64,000 bases of DNA from Gammaproteobacteria bacterium (GTDB taxonomy: Bacteria > Pseudomonadota > Gammaproteobacteria > Xanthomonadales > SZUA-36): NCBI GenBank assembly GCA_021772915.1, contig JAJFLB010000055.1:16401-80400 (forward strand). The letters run 5' to 3'. Both the position numbers and the translations under genes were made by a program. Of the stretch, positions 18,534-26,657 are shown piece after piece (the stretch's first letter is position 1; each line of letters begins with the position of its first letter). Below the pieces are notes generated by a model, which was not told the origin of the DNA, did no database searches, and saw only the letters and a list, made by a program, of their open reading frames with translations.

Positions 18534-18890
18534 GACTACAAACTCCCACAAGCTGGGGGTAGCTGACAACGTTCACGCGATCGTCTCATTGACATGGTGA
18601 ACTTTGCCAGCAATATTCCCCGTCATATTTTGCGCTATCCACAATAGCATCAATTAAGTAACCCCGGACCCTACAATCCTTTCCGATTCAACTAGATATA
18701 TTGAACCAAGTAAAGGCCTAATATGTACTTATTATGACTCGCACGTTAACACCCGGCAATGCGCGGGCCATTGACACAAGTCAAGTACTACTGAGGAACT
18801 TAAGATTTAATCCTGGTGCTGGCGCAAGTATGGCCACCATGTGTAGCTACAATCCACCCCACGCCAAGTCTTGGCGGGGCAACACCAGCG
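18534..18890. promoter_or_regulatory. Intergenic region carrying the kor-rnf operon promoter
   Basis: About 357 bp without a convincing gene, between the 5' end of korA and the 3' end of the membrane-protein gene at 18891. It is AT-rich towards korA and holds the FNR-like site at 18771-18784. An imperfect hairpin (CCCCACGCCAAG..TTGGCGGGGC) at 18853-18875 may mark the 3' end of the upstream gene but has no clear T-run. Minus-strand sequences such as CATAAT near 18738-18733 and TACATATT near 18726-18719 are possible -10 elements; neither is decisive. Confidence 0.5.
18771..18784. promoter_or_regulatory. FNR/DNR-like palindrome upstream of kor-rnf operon
   Basis: TTGACACAAGTCAA, a perfect TTGAC-N4-GTCAA palindrome, close to the FNR consensus TTGAT-N4-ATCAA. 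The same half-sites recur upstream of the decaheme cytochrome gene. It is about 240 bp upstream of the korA start. Confidence 0.55.
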
Positions 18891-19730
18891 TTATTCCTCT
18901 TGCGAAGAAAAATTGAAGACCAACTGCCGTCCGGAAAACCTGATCAAATTGCACAGGAACAACATCAGTAACAATGATATTGCCAACATCTCAAGGAACT
19001 CTTCCAGTGACTTTGCAAAATGTCGGATAAAGGAACCCCTCAGATCGAAGACATTATGGACCCATACATACGCATTCCAGGCATGCTCATCCTCCAGTCC
19101 TTCGATAAAATCCAACCCCACAGCCAGTGCCATGCAAGCCGCTGCTGCAAACAAGGTCAGACGCTCTCCCCTTGTATGAAATTCTCGCCACAGAAAGAAC
19201 AACATAAAAAGACCTGCACCCACCAGTAAAGGCAAGGCTGCCAGGTGCCACTCATAACTGGGAAACAATTGCTGCAATTGATCCAGCAAGCCACTTGAAT
19301 CGGCATACTTGCCTGAACCGTAAGACTGTTTGAACATGGTGCCAAAGCGTTCGTGGATTTTTGCACCGTCATCAGCAGACATGTAGGTGAAGAAAACAGC
19401 CAGGAACCCCCAGCCCGTAATCCGCCACCGGCCCACTGACCGGCCACGCTGCACAAAGAATATCAACCATAAAACCAATCCTGCGATTAAGGTCTGGGCA
19501 ACCATAAACCAGGTCGCAAGACCGTCCTCCCGGGTAATATTGAACAAACGTCGAATTGTCCCATAGCTGCTGTATTCGGCGTAGTTCACCACCGCGTCGA
19601 GCAATACCAGTAACAGTTCTGCTAGCAAGCAGAAGATGAATACCCTCAGTGGTAAACGCCGCGCGTTAACATTGATCCTGGCATCGGGCTGATTGTCCCA
19701 TGACTCGATATTTGTGTTGTCAGTGTTCAT
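18891..19730 (-). CDS. Multi-pass membrane protein of unknown function
   Basis: About 279 residues from ATG at 19730 (MNTDNTNIESWDNQ), with GGGGA nine bases upstream. Six or so hydrophobic segments: FIFCLLAELLLVLLDAVV (near 32), MVAQTLIAGLVLWLIFFV, WGFLAVFFTYMSA, LAALPLLVGAGLFMLFFLW, LTLFAAAACMALAVGLDFI and LEMLAISLLLMLFLCNLI. Charged motifs at membrane borders, DDGAKIHERFG and GLEDEHAWN, could bind metal or a polar ligand. I do not recognise a named family. It is followed by the kor operon in the same direction, but a 357-bp gap with a regulatory site separates them. Confidence 0.75.
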   Translation of the reverse strand: MNTDNTNIESWDNQPDARINVNARRLPLRVFIFCLLAELLLVLLDAVVNYAEYSSYGTIRRLFNITREDGLATWFMVAQTLIAGLVLWLIFFVQRGRSVGRWRITGWGFLAVFFTYMSADDGAKIHERFGTMFKQSYGSGKYADSSGLLDQLQQLFPSYEWHLAALPLLVGAGLFMLFFLWREFHTRGERLTLFAAAACMALAVGLDFIEGLEDEHAWNAYVWVHNVFDLRGSFIRHFAKSLEEFLEMLAISLLLMLFLCNLIRFSGRQLVFNFSSQEE

Positions 19731-19905
19731 ACACATTCCCCGTAAAGGGCAAATATAGCACAACGTCAGCAGTACACGGTGTTACTCAACCTCAGTTTTC
19801 AGGATTGGATCGCTTAGCGGTTTCCGAATGCTTGCGTTGCCGGACGGGAGCAGAACCAAATCCGGGTTATGGTAGTCTACAATCCTATGCGCAAGTACCC
19901 ATTCA

Positions 19906-21048
19906 ATGGATTTACTCATCAATCTTGACGTCAATCGTTTTCTGCAGGGCAAGACGAAAAACCTCTTAGCCAGTGCATTGTTACTTGGCGCTTGTGCTGC
20001 ACACCAGCCGAGCCACACGACACCGCCTTTATTGCAACATGCCGGACCCGCCGTGCAGATCGCTGACGTCGATATGCTGGCCCTGTCACCCGCCATGGAA
20101 GCATTCCTGGATCGTTACATTTTGCCTTATTCAAATCCCGGAACGAGACTCCACCTGCTAACGTTGGCTGTCACATCAGGTGGCGTATTGGGGTTTGACT
20201 ACGATGAAAGCAAAACATTGACCGCCAGTGAGGCTTTCGCCTCACGTTCGGGTAACTGCATCGGCTTTGCCAACATGATGGTTGCACTGGCCCGTCGGGC
20301 CGGACTCAAGGCCCACTACCAGGAAGTTCTGCTACAACCGGAGTGGGCCAACCTTGAGGATACTGTCCTGGTCATCAAGCACATCAATGTTGTGCTCAAA
20401 GGTGGGCGTTACAGTTACATCGTTGACGTCAGCGGGGTTGAGACCAAAGCGACTGACGGTCGGCGTATCATTCTGGACCATGATGCCAGTGCCCTTTACT
20501 ACAACAATATTGGCGTTGAGGCACTGCTCGAAAACGAGTTGCCCACGGCCTATGCCTACCTGGTCAAAGCCATTGATGCCGCCCCTGATGTGACAGACCC
20601 ATGGATTAACCTGGGTGTGACGTTTGGACGTAATGAGCAGTTGGAGGAAGCAGCGCTGGCGCAATTGGCAGCCCTGCAAATCGACTCCAATGCGTATTCG
20701 GCCATGAGTAACCTGTATGAGGTCTACCTGGCACAGGAAGACCTTGAGGCAGCAGAGCAGTTACAGGCCAAGGTCGACAGGCATCGCCAAAAGAACCCTT
20801 ACTACCTGATGAAACTCGGTGAAGAGGCTCGTGAGCAAGCCAGGTTCGTCGAATCAACCCGTCTGTTGCAACGTGCGCTCAAGAAAAAGGAAGACGACCA
20901 TCAATTACATTTTGCCCTGGCCAAGACCCAGTACCTGGCCGGCGAGACCGAGGCGGCCCAAAGCAGTCTGCAACGTGCGTGGGAACTTGCGCCACAGGAT
21001 ATGCAAGAACTTTACAGTCGACCGCTGCAGGAGTTGATTGCGAAGTAG
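19906..21048 (+). CDS. Transglutaminase-like/TPR lipoprotein
   Basis: 380 residues. A short N-terminal stretch ends in a lipobox (ALLLGAC, Cys about 30), so it is probably a lipoprotein. A transglutaminase-like fold follows, with candidate catalytic Cys in SRSGNCIGFANMM, His in VIKHINVVLKG and Asp in YIVDVSG. The second half is TPR-like (YYNNIGVEALLENELPTAYAYLVKAIDAAPDV; YYLMKLGEEAREQARFVESTRLLQRALKK). The role is unknown; such proteins usually cleave or modify peptides in the envelope. The TAG stop is part of the palindromic repeat array that starts at 21046. Confidence 0.8.
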   Translation: MDLLINLDVNRFLQGKTKNLLASALLLGACAAHQPSHTTPPLLQHAGPAVQIADVDMLALSPAMEAFLDRYILPYSNPGTRLHLLTLAVTSGGVLGFDYDESKTLTASEAFASRSGNCIGFANMMVALARRAGLKAHYQEVLLQPEWANLEDTVLVIKHINVVLKGGRYSYIVDVSGVETKATDGRRIILDHDASALYYNNIGVEALLENELPTAYAYLVKAIDAAPDVTDPWINLGVTFGRNEQLEEAALAQLAALQIDSNAYSAMSNLYEVYLAQEDLEAAEQLQAKVDRHRQKNPYYLMKLGEEAREQARFVESTRLLQRALKKKEDDHQLHFALAKTQYLAGETEAAQSSLQRAWELAPQDMQELYSRPLQELIAK

Positions 21049-21285
21049 GACCGACGAGCTTGTGGGACTGACGAGCTTGTGGGACCGATGAGCTTGTAGG
21101 ACCGACGAGCTTGTGGGACTGACGAGCTTGTGAGACCGACGAGCTTGTGGGACCGACGAGCTTGTGGGACCGACGAGCTTGTAGGACCGACGAGCTTGTG
21201 AGACTGACAAGCTTGTGGGACTGACGAGCTTGTAGGACCGACGAGCTTGTGAGACTGACGAGCTTGTGGGACTGACGAGCTTGCT
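21046..21285. repeat. 17-nt tandem repeat array, about 14 units
   Basis: About 14 head-to-tail copies of GGACYGACGAGCTTGTR (17 nt), with variation mainly at C/T in position 5 and G/A at the junction. The unit is one arm of the GACCGACGAG palindrome family, and the array ends in a complete palindrome at 21267. Because 17 is not a multiple of 3, all three minus-strand frames stay open and give false repetitive ORFs. Confidence 0.9.
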
Positions 21286-21332
21286 CGTCGGGAAAAACCA
21301 TGGTTCCCGATGAATGAATTCATCGGTCCTAC
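21267..21332. repeat. GACCGACGAG palindromic repeat, two-hairpin copy
   Basis: Hairpin GGACTGACGAGC-TT-GCTCGTCGGGAA, a short spacer, then GGTTCCCGATGAAT-GA-ATTCATCGGTCCTAC. The second stem has changed on both sides (GAAT/ATTC), so complementarity is kept while the sequence drifts. It caps the 17-nt array. A decayed further arm (GGTCCCGCTAGCGAG) follows near 21340. Confidence 0.8.
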
Positions 21333-21383
21333 AGACCATGGTCCCGCTAGCGAGTTCTATGAGTGTATTGAACTTGATACCAG

Positions 21384-21422
21384 AAAAGAAAAGGGTGCAG
21401 GATGGTTTAACATCCTGCACCC
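21384..21422 (-). terminator. Rho-independent terminator of the decaheme cytochrome gene
   Basis: Perfect 12-bp stem GGGTGCAGGATG / CATCCTGCACCC with a 6-nt loop (21393-21422). On the minus strand it is followed by TTTTCTTTT. It lies 25 bp beyond the cytochrome stop codon. Confidence 0.85.
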
Positions 21423-21446
21423 TGAAGGGTCTATTAGACTAGCTGC

Positions 21447-23741
21447 TTAACGAGCGTGTACCTTCTCTACTGCATGGTCCTTACCTGGACCATGGCATTG
21501 AACACAAGATTCACCCAACGGCGTGCTGATGTTGATCTCAGCATGCGCGGCAGTGCTTAACTTGTCGTGGCAACCCAGGCAGGCCGCCGTTGCCGGTGGC
21601 ATCAGAACCAACGGATCCAGCGGTGCTACCGTGGCCAAATTGGTCAATGGTAGCGGCAACATGTAGGAATCACCCTTATGGCATTTTCCGCAATTACGCC
21701 GGTCACCAGGATACTCAAGCGCGCTGTAATCATGCGTGCTCTTCATGTAGCCTTTCACCACGAAACCTTTTGCCAGATTAACGCCACTATGTAGCCTGTG
21801 AACCAGGAACGGGAAGTTGATCCCCTGCGGCGTGTCACCTTCGTCCCTTTGTGCCACATCGGTTGCATCGGGACGATGGCAAGATACACAGTAATCGGTT
21901 TGGTGCCGATTAGAGCCATGCAGACTCAGATTCGAGTGACAATCCTCACATTGGTTGTCATCGACGATCGTCCGTCTTGGCACCGCCACATCACCCGCCG
22001 TCACCGCAAAGGCAAAAGTCGGGTTCTGCATCTGATTATTATGCGCCATCTCTTTGTCAGTTCCCGCATTCAGCACCTCAGCTTTGCGTCCCTCAAACAT
22101 TACTGTGTAGGAGGAACCCGCGGCATCGGCTGGCATCGCCTGTGTAGAGGTCCAGCTCCAGTACTTACCTGGCGCCAAACCTTCAGTGGCATCCGCCCCA
22201 ATAAAGGCATCCTTGGCATTCACCACGGCACCCACGGCATTATCCTGCCAGTAGTTTACGAAGTCCGTATTTGGACCGACGAAGGAAATTCTCAGACGTG
22301 TTAGATCGTTCGGGTCAATCGGTCCATTCTTATCCGACATGCCAAACGTAACCATGGGGAATTCGCCCGGACCAGTGAATTCAACCTTTGCCACCTTCAC
22401 GAAAATACCCGGCAGTTGATTGGATTTGTAAGTAACCGTATGGGCACCATCAACTGACCTGTCATACTCTGCGCCAGAGCTTGGCACGTGGCATACATTA
22501 CAAATGGTGTCATCGGGTTGTGGGAAATTAAATTCAGAGTGACCCAGTCCTGTTTCAAAATCTACATCATCGTGACAAGATCCACAGACCCTGCGTGATG
22601 GATTGGTCATCCAGTTGGTGTGTTGTACACCCGCTGTACCTCTGAAGGTACCTGGCGCATTGCCAACGCAACCAAAAACGGTTGTATTGACCTTTAGGGT
22701 TTGCAAAGTATCTCTGCTTACCCTATCGATCGCCAGGAAGTCCAGGCCATCGCCGACCCATTTTCCGGTAGTCGCTGATCCAGAGTCCTTGACACTGGCA
22801 AACAGAGGTCCATCAGCGGTTCGTAAGCGTATTTCGGTCAGATCGGTGACAGCCCAGTTAATATCAGTCGCTCCACGGCCGGACTGGTCACAGACGGGTA
22901 TCGGTGCAGGGTTGGCAACCAATGGAAAATCTGCCGTCGGCGTTCCGCCAGTATGACAGACTTCACAGTCGTTCAATGGTACCGGATAGTGCACCTCATC
23001 TCTGCCATGGACATCGTGGATGAGTACATCAAAACTACGGCTCACAGTAGGGTCAGAACGTGAGAAAAGTGCGGGGTTATGACACTGAGTGCAAATCTCC
23101 ACTTCCCGGTAACGTCCTCCATGAATGGCAAGCGGGTCGTGACAACGCCCGTTGCAAGTCTCGGTTGTAACGATATCCCGTGGTGCCGGGGCAGAATTAC
23201 CGGATGGCACAAAATTGTGTACCACGTTACTTACGTAGCGTTCCAGGTCAAACTCCCGCAAATCACGCCGCCCAACCAAACCGAGTGTATGCGTGGCATC
23301 CACCGGGTAGTCCTCGGGTAATACCGTGGCAAACTTGTAGGTGTACACACCGTTTCCAAGTGCGGTGAGTGTGCCACCACTGTCCCTGGAGCCTGCAGTG
23401 TATTTGAGTTTTTGTGTTTCACCCGTTGGTATGCGGGTCAGCATGTAGCGCATATCCACCGGACCGGGTGTAAAAACGCCGTCTATGTCCAGCGGTAATC
23501 CGCCCGGGTCAGCCAGTGTATAGGTGACCAAAGGCTGACGGTCGTCAGGAATGCTGATGCTGACGTCTTTTATCTCCAGACCCGGTCTGATAAATGCGAC
23601 GAATGTTGCGTCCAGATAAAATTCTTTATCCTTCGCGGTGTAGCCACCATCATTGGTCAGGCTTTTTGCACTCACATAGGAACTTGTGCTGAGCAAAATG
23701 GCCAGTAGGACAAGCAGTGGTTTAAAGTATCGACGGTTCAT
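21447..23741 (-). CDS. Decaheme c-type cytochrome, OmcA/MtrC family
   Basis: 764 residues with a Sec signal (MNRRYFKPLLVLLAILLSTSSYVSA). Ten haem sites in two groups of five: CNGRCH (a CX3CH variant), CTQCH, CEVCH, CGSCH, CNVCH; then CEDCH, CVSCH, CGKCH, CLGCH, CVQCH, each group preceded by a beta-rich domain. That split pentahaem plan is the OmcA/MtrC fold used for electron transfer at the cell surface. There is no lipobox, and no MtrA/MtrB, secretion or cytochrome-maturation genes are nearby, so its location is uncertain. Two FNR-like sites lie 100-145 bp upstream and a terminator follows, so it is probably transcribed alone, probably under low oxygen. Confidence 0.92.
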   Translation of the reverse strand: MNRRYFKPLLVLLAILLSTSSYVSAKSLTNDGGYTAKDKEFYLDATFVAFIRPGLEIKDVSISIPDDRQPLVTYTLADPGGLPLDIDGVFTPGPVDMRYMLTRIPTGETQKLKYTAGSRDSGGTLTALGNGVYTYKFATVLPEDYPVDATHTLGLVGRRDLREFDLERYVSNVVHNFVPSGNSAPAPRDIVTTETCNGRCHDPLAIHGGRYREVEICTQCHNPALFSRSDPTVSRSFDVLIHDVHGRDEVHYPVPLNDCEVCHTGGTPTADFPLVANPAPIPVCDQSGRGATDINWAVTDLTEIRLRTADGPLFASVKDSGSATTGKWVGDGLDFLAIDRVSRDTLQTLKVNTTVFGCVGNAPGTFRGTAGVQHTNWMTNPSRRVCGSCHDDVDFETGLGHSEFNFPQPDDTICNVCHVPSSGAEYDRSVDGAHTVTYKSNQLPGIFVKVAKVEFTGPGEFPMVTFGMSDKNGPIDPNDLTRLRISFVGPNTDFVNYWQDNAVGAVVNAKDAFIGADATEGLAPGKYWSWTSTQAMPADAAGSSYTVMFEGRKAEVLNAGTDKEMAHNNQMQNPTFAFAVTAGDVAVPRRTIVDDNQCEDCHSNLSLHGSNRHQTDYCVSCHRPDATDVAQRDEGDTPQGINFPFLVHRLHSGVNLAKGFVVKGYMKSTHDYSALEYPGDRRNCGKCHKGDSYMLPLPLTNLATVAPLDPLVLMPPATAACLGCHDKLSTAAHAEINISTPLGESCVQCHGPGKDHAVEKVHAR

Positions 23742-23840
23742 TACTACCTCCTCATTTAGGAAAATCCCAACTCCTCATATTGGTTCGGAAAACACCTTTG
23801 TATCTAATGTGCATATGACACCCATATTAAGGGGCAGTAA

Positions 23841-23854
23841 ATGACCTAGGTCAA
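23841..23854. promoter_or_regulatory. FNR/DNR-like site A upstream of decaheme gene
   Basis: ATGACCTAGGTCAA (minus strand TTGACCTAGGTCAT). It is centred about 41.5 bp before the start site expected from a TCATAT -10-like element at 23818-23813, the spacing of a class II activator site. Site B lies 31 bp further upstream, about three helical turns. Confidence 0.55.
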
Positions 23855-23871
23855 GTAAACTGCCGATAAAA

Positions 23872-23885
23872 TTGACCTATGTCAA
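23872..23885. promoter_or_regulatory. FNR/DNR-like site B upstream of decaheme gene
   Basis: TTGACCTATGTCAA, a perfect TTGAC-N4-GTCAA palindrome identical in its half-sites to the site upstream of korA. Confidence 0.6.
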
Positions 23886-23985
23886 TTCGCTTGACTATTG
23901 GCAAGAAAGGGTGGTAATTCTGCTTAAAATCGACGCCTGATTGCTGCTTTACGACATACCCAAAGCGTTGTTGCCACAGGGCTGT

Positions 23986-26010
23986 CTATCGTCTTCGGGG
24001 TGACCGACGACGCTTCGCGCGGCCGGCTGGGCCGGCGGTCAATGAGCCTTTTTTCGGTATTGGTTTGCTCAACACCGAGAATAAATTGGGAAAAGCATCC
24101 TTTTTGTTGGGAAATGCCATGGCATCCACAAAGTATTCCTGAAATCCGGGTTCAACCGCGGTCTCAATCTTTTCAATACGACGCACGATTGTCTCGATTT
24201 CGCGTCGGGCAGCCACATTCAACAGGGCAATCCTGGCACCCGTTCCCGCTGCATTTCCTGCCGAACCTACATTCTCCAGTTCACAATCAGGAATTAATCC
24301 CAGGACCATCGCGTACCTGGTGTCTATATGGTTGCCAAAGGCACCCGCCAGACGAATCCGGTCAACACTCAATACACCTGCGTTTTCCATCAACAATTTG
24401 ACGCCCGCATACAAGGCTGCCTTGGCCAACTGGATTTGTCGGACATCGAGTTGGGTCACTACTATTGGTCGCTCCCCAGGATGTAACACAAATGACCAGC
24501 TGCGACCTGCCTTGACCAGACCCTTGGATTGGCTTGCCAGTGACTCGTCGATGACACCGTCTTCGGTGATTACACCACACAGGTACATCTCGGCCACCGC
24601 CTCAATAATGCCGGAACCGCAGATACCGGTAACCCCAAATGCCTCGACCTCGCCGTCAAATCCGGGTTCATTTGACCAGAGTGCGGAACCGATAACGCTA
24701 AAACGCACTTCAAGTGTTTCCGGGTCGATACGTACCCGCTCGATCGCCCCCGGGGCAGCACGCTGGCCACAACTGATCTGCGCACCTTCAAATGCCGGGC
24801 CGGTCGGGCTTGAGCAGGCCCATAGCCGGTCACGGTTTCCGAGTACGATCTCGGCGTTGGTGCCTATGTCGATGAGCAGTGAGGTCGACTCGAACAAATG
24901 GGGTTCTTCAGCCAATATCATGGCTGCGGCATCAGCCCCTACGTGACCTGCAATGCAAGGCAATACATATACGGCGGCGCCGGGGTTGATATTCAGGTCA
25001 AGCGACCTGGCATCCAGGTTCAAAGCCGCGTCGGTCGTCAGCGCAAAGGGCGCAGTCCCGAGCTCGACGGGACTTAAACCAAGAAACAGATGGTGCATGA
25101 TCGGGTTACCCGCAATGCTCACTTGCAGCACATCCGCTGGTTCTATGCCGTTGTTACCTGTGACCTCAGCAATAAGATCGTTAATGCCGTGGCGAACGGC
25201 AATGGTCAATTCTTCCGCCCCCCCCGGGTGCATCATGACGTAGGACACGCGACTCATCAGATCTTCGCCAAAGCGTATCTGTGGATTCATCCCGCCACTG
25301 GTCGCCAGTACCTCGCCGGATGTGAGCTTACACAGATGAACAGCGATGGTCGTTGACCCTATGTCGATTGCCAGACCGTAGACGTCGGCTTTGAACCCCG
25401 GCCAGATAGCGATAATCCGTGCTTGATCAAGTACGGCGACCGTGACCCGCCACTGGCCCTGGCGCAAAGCAGCTTGTAGCCCTGGCAACACCACCGGGGC
25501 ACAAGTAAGACTGTCCAATGACCAGGCGCTGTTCAAAGCCTCAAGCATCCGTTGCAGGTCACCGCTCGGTGCCGCCAAATCGGCTTCCTGAACCTCCACA
25601 TAATAAAGATGTACGGCCGTGTCGAGGACGATATCCCGGTGCTCGGCCTGTTTGCGTACCAGTTGGCGGTGCATCTGGCTTTCAGGTGGCACATCAATTA
25701 CCAGATCACCCTGAATCAATGCCTGGCAACTTAGCCGGTAGTTATTTCCCAATGGTTCGTGTTGCGCTTCATACTGCTTTTCAACATCAGTCACCGGGGA
25801 AAGATGCTCTACTCTTGAAGTAATCGCGTGTTTGGCGAAGGTGCCCTCGGTACAAATGACCTGGCAACGACCACACAGGCCACGGCCACCACAAACCGAA
25901 TCGATATCGACCCCCAGGCCACGCGCCGCATCCAGCACGCTTGTGCCATGGGTAAAGGATCCCCTCAAACCGGAAGGTGTAAATACAATTTTTGCAGTAT
26001 TTGCGCTCAA
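23986..26010 (-). CDS. RACo-like ASKHA-domain activator of corrinoid proteins (2Fe-2S, DUF4445)
   Basis: 674 residues, start TTG at 26010 with AAGAAG upstream. An N-terminal 2Fe-2S ferredoxin domain contains SVCGGRGLCGRCQV (about 39-51) and a distal Cys in YRLSCQA. The rest is an actin/Hsp70-like ATPase domain with YGLAIDIGSTTIAVHL (about 213), GNPIMHHLFLGL, LLIDIGTNAEIVLGN, ACSSPTGPAFEGA and IRLAGAFGNHID. These proteins use ATP to reduce inactive Co(II) corrinoid proteins so that methyl transfer can proceed. It has a basic tail (RRRSPRRR). It is 26 nt after the methyltransferase gene and probably co-transcribed with it. No corrinoid-binding protein or MttB-type methyltransferase gene is in the window. 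Confidence 0.88.
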   Translation of the reverse strand: MSANTAKIVFTPSGLRGSFTHGTSVLDAARGLGVDIDSVCGGRGLCGRCQVICTEGTFAKHAITSRVEHLSPVTDVEKQYEAQHEPLGNNYRLSCQALIQGDLVIDVPPESQMHRQLVRKQAEHRDIVLDTAVHLYYVEVQEADLAAPSGDLQRMLEALNSAWSLDSLTCAPVVLPGLQAALRQGQWRVTVAVLDQARIIAIWPGFKADVYGLAIDIGSTTIAVHLCKLTSGEVLATSGGMNPQIRFGEDLMSRVSYVMMHPGGAEELTIAVRHGINDLIAEVTGNNGIEPADVLQVSIAGNPIMHHLFLGLSPVELGTAPFALTTDAALNLDARSLDLNINPGAAVYVLPCIAGHVGADAAAMILAEEPHLFESTSLLIDIGTNAEIVLGNRDRLWACSSPTGPAFEGAQISCGQRAAPGAIERVRIDPETLEVRFSVIGSALWSNEPGFDGEVEAFGVTGICGSGIIEAVAEMYLCGVITEDGVIDESLASQSKGLVKAGRSWSFVLHPGERPIVVTQLDVRQIQLAKAALYAGVKLLMENAGVLSVDRIRLAGAFGNHIDTRYAMVLGLIPDCELENVGSAGNAAGTGARIALLNVAARREIETIVRRIEKIETAVEPGFQEYFVDAMAFPNKKDAFPNLFSVLSKPIPKKGSLTAGPAGRAKRRRSPRRR

Positions 26011-26036
26011 TCGTTGTCGCTTCTTGTACCGGCTGT

Positions 26037-26516
26037 TCAGACCGAGCGGCGGCGGCGTTTGCGGTCACCGCGTCCTGCGACTGCACTCGTTGACTGGCGA
26101 TACTTGCTAATCCAGTTGGAACAGTTCGCGTCATGCCCAAGCATAACGTCCGCACCTTGAACCGAATTAACCAGTGCTTTGCCCTGGTAAACCGCCAAAC
26201 CCGCCTCCAGGGCTTCCACCACGGATGAATCGATGGACAAGGGAACGTCCGTCACGGACTGCACCAGCTTGACCGCGCTGGCCAGGATTGCCGACTCGTC
26301 AGCAAGCGGAATTCCGGCATTGACATCCAGCATATGCGCACCCGCAGCCACCTGGGCAAGCGCATCGGCCTCCACGCGGCTGAAGTCACCTTGCGCCATC
26401 TCAGCCGCAAGCACTTTTCTACCCGTCGGGTTAATGCGCTCCCCGATGACGATAAATGGGCGCGCGAAACCGATGCGTACTTCGCTGTTGGTTGAACTGA
26501 CGATGGTTTCTGTCAT
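26037..26516 (-). pseudogene. Pterin-binding (methyltetrahydrofolate:corrinoid) methyltransferase with internal deletion
   Basis: 159 residues against about 300-350 for the family. The N-terminal half is well preserved: GFARPFIVIGERINPTGRKVL, GDFSRVEADALAQVAAGAHMLDVNAG, VPLSIDSSVVEALEAGL and GKALVNSV. Directly after this (near residue 119, base 26160) it reads QGADVMLGHDANCSNWISKYR and a basic tail KRRRRS, which resemble the extreme C-terminus of the same family. About 150 residues of the TIM barrel seem to be missing in frame, including the segment expected to carry the G-x-S-N substrate motif. The remnant could hardly form a closed barrel, so it is probably inactive unless the gap is an assembly error. 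It shares an operon with the RACo-like gene. Confidence 0.75.
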
Positions 26517-26657
26517 GGTTTTTCCAGCTTGGTGACGACCTCCTGAACCTTCAGAAAACCGTGTACAGACCGTGCCAGCAATTATATGGCGGCGCTGTTA
26601 AGACACAAGCCATCTTTTTCCGCATATTGCAGCAGCTTGCTTTAAAATCTGTTCATT

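Noticed and set aside
18849..18882. Terminator for the membrane-protein gene
   Set aside because: The hairpin is imperfect (one bulge) and lacks a T-run on the minus strand, so it is mentioned only as a possible 3' structure.
19919..19935. Additional FNR-like site (TTGACGTCAA)
   Set aside because: The half-sites are adjacent with no 4-nt spacer, and it lies inside the start of a coding region.
21046..21285. CRISPR array
   Set aside because: The repeats are contiguous 17-mers with no unique spacers, and there are no cas genes nearby.
20879..21420. Long minus-strand repetitive reading frames (KLVGPTSSSVPQARRS-like) in all three frames
   Set aside because: They are translations of the 17-nt tandem array; 17 is not a multiple of 3, so every frame stays open. 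There is no start context and no known repeat-protein pattern.
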